NCBI GenBank assembly: GCA_036897625.1
Contig: JAYMTA010000413.1
Span: 1-29,533 of the forward strand
Direction of reading: 5' to 3'
Length of the DNA: 29,533 nucleotides
Source of the DNA: Pelargonium cotyledonis
Lineage: Eukaryota; Streptophyta; Magnoliopsida; Geraniales; Geraniaceae
The notes under the pieces are model-generated. The model was not told the DNA's origin, searched no databases, and saw only the letters and a program-made list of their open reading frames with translations. Shown here piece after piece: positions 21,000 through 29,533 of the stretch (its first letter is position 1; every line of letters begins with the position of its first letter). A program made the translations under genes and the position numbers.

Positions 21000-22100
21000 T
21001 GCTGCAAAGGTCAATTGGTTATACCCCTTTCACCTCGTTGCAACAACACATGTGGTCTTAGCCCCGACTTACACACTAAACTCAAACTTACATAGGATCA
21101 TTTGTCCCCATGCAATCACATCATTTTGCTCATTTATTCATCGTATGTCACATCGCGTGCCTATATCATATCATATACAAGAGGCACATCTAATCATACC
21201 ATTTGACTTAATTTCAAATCAGACTCGCCCTAAAACGTTAGTCTGGTAAAAAAAATGGGTTGATCCAACTGGTTGGACTACCAATTGAATCGTTCCCAAC
21301 CAAGATTAATTACTTGGTAATTGAACCATATTGCTTATAATATTATTGTTTCCAACATTAATATCCATTGTACCCTTATTTAAGTCCTAATGGATCTCGT
21401 AAGGCTCCTAGATCTATTGCAACCCCTCCAAACGTATTTGTGACACTTTTGTAACCTAATTTCACTCACTCTCGTGCGTCAAAATCGGTCCATATCGCCT
21501 AACGAAACCCCTTTGGGACCCCTATAAAGATATCATATGTTGACCCTAATACATGTAACAACATTATAAGCCACGACTACTCGCAACTGGATGTCAAACC
21601 TCTCATAAACACTTAATTGGTCACCTATAACCCTCCTCACAAACCTTCTCATGAGGTCTTAATGTTACATTAGCCCGTCAAAGGACCCTCATGAAACCAA
21701 AATGCCTTATGGGTGCACTTCAAATTTCTCTATATCCGCATTTTACATTAATTTGAACCAAGCATTGGATCCCCAAGTCACTAAGATATTAAGAGTTATT
21801 CGAGTCTTCAAGCATCTTTTAGGTGAAGTGTGTCCAATTGATAACCTCTCAATCTCCTTGTACTACGCTCTGCAAGTAAATATAAGTGAAGATCAAGTAC
21901 ATAATATGTCATGTGAAAACCTCTCAAACTTGGTCTCTTAGCGACCTCAAAGACTCTAATACCTCAAGCGCTCTAGAATTGTGACTTTATCACATGCTCA
22001 TAGCGGCCACATCATCAACAAAATATCAATGAACCTAGGACCAAGTCATCATTACGTACGAAGCACAACATTAAAATCCACTTGAAATTCTCAACAACCA
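21000..22100. repeat. C-rich, G-poor degenerate tract, class unknown
   Basis: The plus strand shows C clearly above G, with recurring ACCCCT, CCTCAAGC and CTCTAG-like words. The texture matches the 5470-5760 tract and contrasts with the surrounding AT-rich DNA. The longest frames are broken and match no domain I know. An old retroelement is the simplest guess, without direct proof. Confidence 0.25.
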
Positions 22101-22462
22101 ATCACAAGACGCTAGTTTGCTCTCACACTTTGATTTATTTTATTTCACATTCGTATTTATATACTAAGTCAAACCTACATGCGAAATTAAATTACAAATA
22201 TTTTTACCATAAATTTTTATTGAGGTTTAAAATGTAGAGTGTGTTTGACCAATTCAAAAAAAAAAAAAAAGGTTAACGAGAGGCCAAGCTTTTATAATTT
22301 GGTGATGCCAGACACAAACCGGCTCAACCTTGGTTTTTGTCTGCCTCTGTCTCATAGTCTACTTTGCGTTTTCTTTATCTCCTTGCAATCGCCAGAAGTA
22401 GCAGAGCAACAACAACAGCCGATTCCTCCACCATCCGAGTTGAATCAGACTCAGACCCATCC

Positions 22463-25400
22463 ATGGCCGATCTCCGAGTCAAAACGGACGACTCTTTCCT
22501 TCTCAACTACCAGTCCGCCGATCTCAAAGTCGCCTCCGAGTTCCTCACCACCTGGCTTCCTTTCCTCTCCAGAGATCTCTGCTCCAACTGCTCCCAAACC
22601 CTCTCTCGTCGCATCCGCTCTATCAACCCTGGTACATATCTCTTCGATTCCCGCAATTCATTGTCGCGAAGTTTTTGTTTTTATTTTATTTATTTGTATA
22701 AAGTAGCTAGTCGCATTTGTTCGTTTCACCACCATAGTTGAGTAATCAGTAGTGAATTCCATAATTTGGAAATTTGTTCGTAGATTACTGAACAATTTGA
22801 GGTATAGGTTTTATTTTATTTAAATTAAGTGTTGTTGATTGGATGATTCATGTAGTTGATGTTCACTGAACTGGAATTAATTTCATGCAACTTGCTAATT
22901 GGTTTTGTAGAACTAGCTGGTGATGTTGTGAAAGTAAACCCAGTGGGTAAATTGAATGGTTCAACTTCGGATTACTTGGAATTGCCTGAAACCTATGATA
23001 ATCATGATGACGATTGTGACACGAATTCTCTTGGAAGTTGGAAAGATGGGGCAAACCAGATGTGTGATCCGGTTCCTGAAGCTTCTTCTAGTGAAATTGC
23101 TGGACCATCTCTGTTAATTAGCACTCCAGCTCCTCGTTTATCTTGGGCTGACATGGCACAGGAAGATGAGCTTGAGGAGGGGGAGGGGGAAGAAGAACAT
23201 GGAGCTAGCAAGCGGGTTAGTGATGTAAATGCTTCCATGGGAAGGTTGACGGTATCAAAGGTTGTTGAGAAGCCCAAACTGCCAAGGGAACGGAGAGAGT
23301 ACATTCGATTCACTAATGTGAAAAGGAAAAAAGATTTTATTTGTTTGGAGAGAGTGAAAGGGAAGATAGTTAACATTCTTGATGGGCTAGAACTTCACAC
23401 CGGTGTGTTTAGTGCTGCAGAGCAGAAGAGGATAGTAGACTTTGTTTATGAGCTTCAGGAGATGGGAAAGAAGGGGGAACTGAAAGGTTTGCTCTTGCCC
23501 TCTTAGTGTGCTCTTCTAGTATGCATATGCTTTTAGTGTAAAAATTCTTGCAGATGCATTTTCTCTTTTATGCATACTAGTTATCTATTGTCCGCCAATT
23601 TATCTCATAATTCTGACTGTAGCATGCTTCCTTGTTACTTTTTTGGCCCAGCTGCAGCTATAACAATAATGCTTCAAAGTAGGGCCTTTTCTGAAAGGCT
23701 GAAATTTAGAAAACCTCCAAAACCCGTACCAAGATTTACCCTGCAGCTGAAATGAAAAGCTTCTATTCGTAGCCGTAGCTTTTGGAGTCTAGTATCCCAG
23801 ATGAACTTCTGCTTTTTCTGAGATAATTTAACCTGACTTTTACAAAACAACCTTGCAGACTCTCTATTCCAGAAGTCATTGTAGAAGCTTGGACCAAAAA
23901 CAGAAGTCACTTGTGTATATGTGGGAATTTAGAATATGTTCTAGTTTGTGGCTTTTCTCTATAAAAAAAGGGATATCTTATTTTGGGATGAATATCATCA
24001 TATGCTTAAGTTTAATTGCAAATACCCCTCCATTTGTGTCGGTCTTAGAGTGTGCATTTCATTTGTCAATGAGTTACTTTAATTAGAATATTGGGGAATG
24101 TATTCTAATTGTTAACATGAGTACAGCGGATAAGCATTGATTAATGCCTCTGCATTTTCCATGTGAGGCTATAAAGAGAAACTTGGTAGTTTTGTAGTTC
24201 ATAATGAAGCACAACATCTTCTTCTATGTTGTGAAAAATCCTATATTTGTGCTTCTGCATCATATTTTCTGAGTTGACTTAGATTAATGCTAAGAACTGC
24301 AATTCTCAGCTGCTTTAAGTGTTTTTGCAGTGCGTACGTATTCAGCACCCCAGAAGAGGATGAGGGGTAAGGGACGTGTAACTCTACAATTTGGGTGCTG
24401 TTACAATTATGCAACAGTAAGTCCTCCTGACTATGCTTCATTTATGATTTAACTTTGAAGTTCATTCATGTTGTATTGAGTACAGCTAGTTATCTGATTC
24501 TGGCAGTTGCATTATGATATCAAAATGTGCTATTAAAGTGCTATTCTAATATTTTGGTGTCAGGATAAAAATGGTAACCCCCCAGGCATCCTCCAGAGTG
24601 AAAGTGTAGATGCCATACCTCATCTTTTTAAGGTGATTATTAGGAGGCTCATTCAATGGCATGTACTTCCTCCAACCTGTGTACCTGACAGCTGCATTGT
24701 GAACATTTACGAAGAAGGGGACTGTATACCTCCTCACATTGACAACCATGATTTTGTTCGGCCTTTTTGCACTGTGTCATTTCTCAGTGAGTGCGATATA
24801 TTATTTGGATCAAATTTAAAGATTGTTGCTGCTGGTGAATTTGCTGGTTCTATCGCAATCCCCCTGCCTGTGGGGTAAGTTTGATGTGCAGACTTGATTT
24901 CATTCATATATAGCCTCTTAGTTTTGCGTAATTTATTACTCCCTCCGTCCCAAAATGAGTGTCTTGTTTCCATTTTTTGCAAAAATTAAGGATTACTAGA
25001 CAATTTAGTGTGTTTTCAATATAACCCTTACTTTCTCACTTACATCCCATGTGTATATCTTCCCATGTGCATAAGTGATAAGGGTAATATAGAAAAAACA
25101 ATAATATAATAACTTAAAAATAGAAACAAGACACTCATTTTGGGACAAAAAATTTTGGCAAACAAGACACTCATTTTGGGATGGAGGGAGTATTTACTTG
25201 CATGTGAGAGCTTTGTTCTGGCGTCATTGCTGTCACTTAGTTCATAATCAATATCTTAAAGATGACATCTTTCTCCTTCAGATCTGTTCTTGTTCTAAAT
25301 GGTAATGGAGCGGATGTAGCTAAGCATTGTGTGCCTGCAGTTCCTACAAAGAGGTATATATCACTCACAATAATCTTCTTATTCGGCTGGTGTTCTTTGT

Positions 25401-25760
25401 ATACTACCTTTTGTTTTATCTATTGACCTTTCTATCATACTTTTTAGGATATCAATCACATTCAGAAGGATGGATGATACCAAACGACCTATTAACTTTG
25501 TTCCAGAACCGGATTTACAAGGCATTGAACCGTTGTCCTACGAATCAGATGAACCAAAGAGATCAAATTCTTCAAAATCTGAGCATCACAGGGAGCCAGT
25601 TAGAAGAGAGGTTAACAGAGAACGAAGGGGATTTGAAGAGAGAAGTGATGCCCACTTAGAACCTCGCAGAAGTAACTCTCACATTGAATCTTATTACCCA
25701 TCCCAGGGTCGACGAGGGCCTCCTGATAGGCGGAGAGTAAGGGTGAATCTGGATAGTTGA
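22463..25760 (+). CDS. ALKBH9B: ALKBH9-type RNA N6-methyladenosine demethylase (AlkB family)
   Basis: Six exons: 22463-22631, 22911-23486, 24331-24416, 24564-24874, 25282-25353 and 25448-25760; 508 aa plus TGA, GT-AG introns, phases consistent. The start is the only in-frame AUG and has strong context (CCATGGCC). The N-terminal block (EFLTTWLPFLSRDLC) is typical of plant ALKBH9. A long polar linker follows, with an acidic stretch (EDELEEGEGEEEHG). The dioxygenase core carries iron ligands H335 and D337 (PPHIDNHDF) and H396 (KHCVP), and the AlkB R-x5-R pair R405/R411 (KRISITFRR) that binds 2-oxoglutarate. The tail after about residue 415 is highly charged and probably disordered. Arabidopsis ALKBH9B is a cytoplasmic m6A eraser that acts on viral and cellular RNA and associates with P-bodies and siRNA bodies. 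Function here is inferred from family; 9B versus 9C cannot be settled by eye. Intron 4 carries a Stowaway MITE. Confidence 0.94.
24939..25190. mobile_element. Stowaway MITE, 252 bp, in ALKBH9 intron 4
   Basis: The left end CTCCCTCCGTCCCAAAATGA continues to GTGTCTTGTTT. The right end, reverse complemented, is the same over about 31 bp with one mismatch (CCATCCC for CCGTCCC). TA flanks both ends (24937-24938 and 25191-25192). There is no coding capacity. The high similarity of the two terminal repeats implies a fairly young insertion. It occupies more than half of the 407-bp intron (24875-25281) and leaves both splice sites untouched. Confidence 0.92.
25124..25181 (+). repeat. Partial tandem copy of the MITE right terminal repeat
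   Basis: The words AAACAAGACACTCATTTTGG at 25124-25143 and 25160-25179 repeat the inner part of the right terminal inverted repeat, 36 bp apart. The element therefore has one left end and one-and-a-half right ends. Confidence 0.85.
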
Positions 25761-26191
25761 TGGATACATATTTGTGGGAATCCAATTTTTTGCTGGCTTT
25801 AATGTCGGGTTGTTTGCTACTGGAAGTTGTGTATTGGCTGTTGATATGTGATTTTTAGCAGTAAGTAGTTGTCAAGGTTGCTACATCTTGATTTTGAAAA
25901 GAGTGGTTACGAGGGATTCTTGCACAAGCAATATTTTAAAGTACATAAATTTCTGAGATTTAAGGGCGGAATTTCACATGGAGTTGTTGCCTATTTGGCT
26001 ATAGGAATAAACCATACCAGTTGTGAACAAGAATTGAACGCTCATATGATGTCTAGAAAGTTTAGTCTTTACACACTGGTTTCATATACATTCCAATGTA
26101 TGAGCTGCTGGTTGCTCAATGTTGGGGCACAACTACAGGCTGACAGCCGGATTGACGAGTTTCAAGCAGCTTTCTGCGTGTGCTCTGTCTA

Positions 26192-26279
26192 CGTGATTAT
26201 GATATTGTTGAAGGTACGTGAAAGAGTTAAGTCAGCTCGGTTTGCCTTCGTGGTTATGATATTGTTGTTGGTCTGTGAA
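26192..26279 (+). repeat. Imperfect direct repeat, 57-bp period
   Basis: CGTGATTATGATATTGTTG at 26192 recurs as CGTGGTTATGATATTGTTG at 26249, each followed by a GGT..GTGAAA block. The copies differ at several positions, so the duplication is not recent. It is probably in the ALKBH9 3' UTR or just beyond. Confidence 0.75.
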
Positions 26280-27475
26280 ACAGATCGGTCGGGTTGGAGA
26301 CTACATATATGTTTTTGAAGTGTTTTCATATTCTTAGAACAAATTTTCACATAGCTGTTTTTAATAAATTCATTCAGGAATGTCTATATGATTTGAATCA
26401 ATGGTGTGATTGTGTTAGATTATCACTTTGTAGCATCATATTGGAATCAAAAGTATAAGGTATCAAGTATTGACTAATCTGAGTAACTGTTTAAAGTGGT
26501 ATATGGAGTGGCTATGTACTGTCATGGTTTATATAGTAACAAAAATGATTGCTGTGTTGTGTAAGCCAAGCCAGCCAACTTTGGTCCCCTTTTGCCATTA
26601 TAAGTAAAGTAAATTGCCTATCTTCGTAAAGGACAAATATTGTGGGTCTCTAGTCTCTACAGAAATTGGGTCAATACAGTTTATGAAAACCCTAGCTTGT
26701 ATGAAAATCCATAAAATAATAATTTATAAAAAAAAATGGGACCACACACAGACATAAAATTAGTGTGTTTAAACTCACGCAATTTGTTATCGTGTTGGAG
26801 AACGTAACATAATTAATAATCGTGTCGTGTTATTTTAACTCTTGACTATGTGCCACAACGGTGGTGAATGATGACATATGACAACAATTAGAAAAGAGAG
26901 AATATAGTAAAAATGGAATATGTATGTCGACAACTAGTTAAGACACTAATTTTGTTTCAAATAACTAAATATGTTAGTGAAGGTTTCACTTGAATATGGA
27001 CGAGCACGATCCATCTTTTTATAGCCTGTGAGTCAAATGGGCAGGCTTAAATAAACCATCCAAGTTTTATAACTTTGTATCAAATGATTGATAATATTGC
27101 TAATTTTTTGATAAGTATTGAGCCATGTTAGAATTTTGGCGGAAAATTGTTTGACAAAAAACATGTGCTTTTTGGCCCAACCCATTTTGCCCCACGTCCC
27201 ACTGTATATTTTTAGTGACAAGTACAAGAGAGACCTTTGTAGCTTCACCTTATCACAATAAGTGTTTTGTTTTTTTTGAATTTTTTATCAAAAATGTACG
27301 TTTTAGTAAGTTTTTTTTGACAATATATGTTTTAGTAAGTTGAACAAGTTATTTTAGGCTGCATGCACAAGTGATTATAGTGCTTGTGTTCGATCTTCGT
27401 TCAATACACTTATGAGAAGAGTTGAATACTTTAAATGTGAACAAACTTTCGAATGAAGATTAATTTGAGTGTAAT

Positions 27476-27601
27476 TTTTTTTTATAAGCAACGGCCTAGA
27501 GTTTTTGGACTACCACCACTAAGGATGTGTTGAGTAAGAATTGATCCTGAGACCTCCTCACACTCACACAGCTGGATTAACTAACTGCGCAACCCTTAAT
27601 A
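27476..27601 (-). mobile_element. Short tRNA-derived SINE with 17-bp target-site duplication
   Basis: Read on the minus strand the 126-bp body starts near TTAAGGGTTGCGCAGTTAG, which resembles a pol III A box (TGGCGCAGTTGG in tRNAs). About 40 bp later comes GGTCTCAGGATCAATTC, a weak B-box-like motif, and the body ends in a run of A after GCTTAT. It is flanked by 17-bp direct repeats, ATTAATTTGAGTGTAAT at 27459-27475 and ATTAATTTGAATGTAAT at 27602-27618, with one mismatch. An A-tail plus a long target-site duplication is the mark of LINE-mediated retroposition. The SINE family is not identified. Confidence 0.72.
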
Positions 27602-28183
27602 ATTAATTTGAATGTAATAAAACAATTTATATATCAACCACAAATATGTGAATATGCTGAGAAACCTTATAATATAAACTCAAAAAAAATGTCACGATGA
27701 TACAAGAATAATACAGCTTTATATTAAAAAATGTATCATCATTTTGAGAAAAGAAACATTTTAAATGAAAAATCTTTTTCGAAGAGAGAGAAACATACAA
27801 AAAAAAATCCATAAAAATGTCCACATCAGCAGTGAAGTGGGGACCCACTCATGGACTAGTATAAAAATGTGCGCGGACTCGCTGATCTAAAATTTGGAGT
27901 CCTGCAAAAAAACACAAAGTTGGTAGAGACTAGTTACGGGAACACAATATTCACAATTCCTTCCTTTTTGATCCAATCCCAAAAACCACCTCTCCATTTC
28001 CAAAACCCCACTCTCCGACACCCAAATTCACCGCTCCGAGCCACCGGAGAAGAAGCAGCGACACCGCACGGTTCAGTACTGCACTTCTCTCATGCGGAGG
28101 AAGAAGAGAAGCATTTTGCTCCCCAACCCTAGAATCTCTGTGCATTCTGTTGTTTTCGGCTGCTTATTGGAAACAGAGTAAAG

Positions 28184-28192
28184 TTAGGGTTT
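28184..28192 (-). promoter_or_regulatory. Telo-box (AAACCCTAA, reverse) in TRA1 leader
   Basis: TTAGGGTTT lies 50 bp upstream of the TRA1 ATG, so the 9-bp telo-box AAACCCTAA is on the opposite strand. Two further partial copies (AACCCTAG near 28126 and AAACCCT near 28211) flank it. Such clusters mark many plant housekeeping promoters. Confidence 0.5.
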
Positions 28193-28241
28193 TTGTTACT
28201 CTCTTGTGCGAAACCCTGGAATCTCCTTCCAATACGACGCC

Positions 28242-29533
28242 ATGAGTCCCATTCAGAATTTTGAACAGCATTCCCGCCATATCGTCCAGCCTGATCTTTG
28301 TAAGAACTCTCATGTTTCTCTGCATGTTCCTAATCTTATTGGTGTTGAATTGTTCATGATCTCTTGCGCGTCGAATTTCTGAGAAAATGTTCGTGTGTTG
28401 TGATTGTTTTTGTTCATGCTGAATGAGATTGAAGATTAAGCTTTTTCATGGATGTTGGTTTGTACTGCATTTAGTTCTCAGTTTGCTTTGAATTTTCAGA
28501 AGATATCAATGCTATGATGCAGAAAGGCAATTGAACTTCTATGTCTTCTTTTTCTCCCACTCGGATCAATGAGTTTATTTCATGTACTATTGTTTTTATT
28601 CTTTTGTACGTACTTGAATATATGTTAAGCTTATGCATCAAGATTCCTTCTTGTTTAAGTTCTGTATATCGGTTGGTTTTGTTTATTGCTAATATGAAAA
28701 AATTTACTTAGCCAGAGAAATGGTTTTGTATTATGTTTCATAATTAGTATATATATATATATTTCTTTCATTTTCCCTTTAGTAGTGTTGAATTTTCAAT
28801 TTGTCTTCTCACGGACCAAATAGATGTTGCAGTTGCTTATTAGTTTCTCTCATGCAATTAGCTAGGCGATGAGCAGTTAAACTTTTATGCTTTCTTGAAA
28901 CAGCAATTCAGGCTAGGCTTCAGATGGCCATGGAGGTTCGGGATAGCCTTGAGATTGCCCACACTGCAGAATACTTGAATTTCCTTAAATGCTACTTCTG
29001 GGCATTCTCGGTGGTTCTTCTGCAGATTACAAAGCCGCAATTTGTTGACAATCCTGAGCAAAAGCTTCGGAACATAATTTTGGAAATCCTCAATCGCCTT
29101 CCTCATAGTGAAGTACTCCGCCCCTTTGTTCAGGACCTCTTAAGGGTTGCTATGCAAGTACTTACCACAGACAATGAAGATAATGGATTAATTTGTATAC
29201 GTATTATCTTTGATCTTTTAAGGAACTTCAGACCGACACTAGAAAATGAAGTTCAGCCTTTTCTGGACTTCGTTTGCAAGATTTACCAGAATTTCCGGTT
29301 GACTGTCTACCATTTCTTTGACAATGGGGCATCAGGGATAGAAGATGTTAAGCCTATGGATACTTCTTTGGGTCAGTCAATTAATCCTGGCTGTGTTGCT
29401 GGTGGACAGCTTAACCCCAGTACCCGCTCCTTCAAGATAGTCACGGAGAGTCCACTCGTGGTCATGTTTCTGTTCCAATTATATAGTCGACTTGTTCAGA
29501 CCAATATTCCCCACCTGTTGCCTTTGATGGTTG
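28242..29533 (+). CDS. TRA1: TRA1/TRRAP-like scaffold of SAGA and NuA4, 5' part only
   Basis: Exon 1 is 28242-28299 and exon 2 starts at 28904, with a GT-AG intron of 604 bp between them. Exon 2 is open to the last base, so the gene is cut by the window edge after about 229 codons of a protein that is usually near 3,800-3,900 aa. The start MSPIQNFEQHSRHIVQPDL is the characteristic N-terminus of plant TRA1. Following blocks AEYLNFLKCYF, ILEILNRLPHSEVLRPFVQD and LICIRIIFDLLRNFRPTLEN are the first HEAT-type helices. TRA1 is a pseudokinase of the PIKK family (HEAT, FAT and inactive kinase domains) that brings SAGA and NuA4 acetyltransferases to activators in the nucleus. The later domains are outside the window, so intactness is unknown. 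The 5' leader is CT-rich with telo-box motifs. Confidence 0.95.
28746..28762. repeat. TA microsatellite in TRA1 intron 1
   Basis: A run of about seven to eight TA units in the first intron of TRA1, likely length-variable between individuals. Confidence 0.8.

Larger units (their letters stand above)
20221..22462. other. Divergent intergenic region between P4H and ALKBH9 genes
   Basis: Both flanking genes are transcribed away from this 2.24-kb region, so their promoters and leaders lie here. The P4H leader side (20221-20500) is GC-richer. The centre, about 21000-22100, is C-rich and G-poor on the plus strand, with many CCCC and CTC motifs but no intact reading frame; it looks like a decayed repeat. 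A poly-A run at about 22255-22270 precedes the ALKBH9 leader. Confidence 0.55.
25761..28241. other. Spacer between ALKBH9 and TRA1, with SINE
   Basis: The left part (25761 to about 26340) is probably ALKBH9 3' UTR. It includes a long frame without an ATG and an imperfect 57-bp-period repeat. The middle is AT-rich without gene signals. A SINE sits at 27476-27601. From about 27900 to 28241 the DNA is CT- and C-rich with AACCCTAG and TTAGGGTTT motifs and should be the TRA1 promoter and leader. Confidence 0.55.

Noticed and set aside
22364..22741. Longer ALKBH9 N-terminus starting near 22364
   Set aside because: The frame is open, but the apparent start there is TTG. The only in-frame AUG is at 22463, in good context and matching the family start.
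25869..26318. 149-codon frame after ALKBH9
   Set aside because: Starts with TTG, overlaps the likely 3' UTR and an imperfect 57-bp repeat, and matches no domain.
27476..27601. A tRNA gene or tRNA pseudogene
   Set aside because: Box-like motifs are weak, no cloverleaf with acceptor-stem pairing can be drawn, and the A-tail plus long target-site duplication fit a SINE better.
27869..28132. 87-codon frame upstream of TRA1
   Set aside because: Starts with GTG, not ATG, has no family signature and lies in the CT-rich promoter/leader of TRA1.
1..29533. CRISPR array, bacterial operon, integrated virus or organelle insertion
   Set aside because: No regularly spaced repeats, no prokaryotic gene organisation, no viral or plastid/mitochondrial coding blocks; all real genes are intron-bearing plant nuclear genes.

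Overview
The window is nuclear DNA from a flowering plant, most likely a eudicot. Genes are AT-rich with many GT-AG introns, intergenic space is AT-rich, and all five proteins are immediately recognisable as plant orthologues. MITEs with plant-type ends (Stowaway CTCCCTCCGTCCC, CACTACAAGAAA) and a SINE are present. I cannot name the species; nothing suggests organelle, bacterial or viral DNA.

Layout, left to right. (1) About 1938-3469, minus strand: a five-exon gene for a RING-H2 membrane protein of the NEP-interacting protein (NIP1/NIP2) family, 235 aa. (2) 3470-8820: a 5.35-kb head-to-head intergenic region with two CACTA-type MITEs and decayed repeats. (3) 8821-14439, plus strand: a complete 20-exon aconitase gene of the ACO1 type, 900 aa, whose first coding exon holds only four coding bases. 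(4) 14440-16560: tail-to-tail spacer. (5) 16561-20220, minus strand: a seven-exon prolyl 4-hydroxylase gene (288 aa) with a Stowaway MITE in its last intron. (6) 20221-22462: a divergent intergenic region. (7) 22463-25760, plus strand: a six-exon ALKBH9-type RNA demethylase gene (508 aa) with a Stowaway MITE in intron 4. (8) 25761-28241: spacer with a short SINE flanked by a 17-bp target-site duplication. (9) 28242 to the window end, plus strand: the first two exons of TRA1/TRRAP, the giant FAT-PIKK scaffold of SAGA and NuA4; it runs off the window.

These are unrelated housekeeping genes and not a pathway. Two share chemistry only: the P4H and ALKBH9 are both Fe(II)/2-oxoglutarate dioxygenases, and aconitase acts just upstream of 2-oxoglutarate in central metabolism. 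From memory, the order RING-ACO-P4H matches Arabidopsis chromosome 4 (At4g35840, At4g35830, At4g35810), and ALKBH9C/TRA1B (At4g36090, At4g36080) lie near each other on the same arm with paralogues on chromosome 2. The block therefore looks like an ancestral syntenic segment. I found no undescribed multi-gene system. The most interesting signals are small: the open, presequence-like leader of aconitase, a MITE loaded with ACGT (bZIP-type) cores in the shared promoter region, and the cleanly delimited MITE and SINE insertions.
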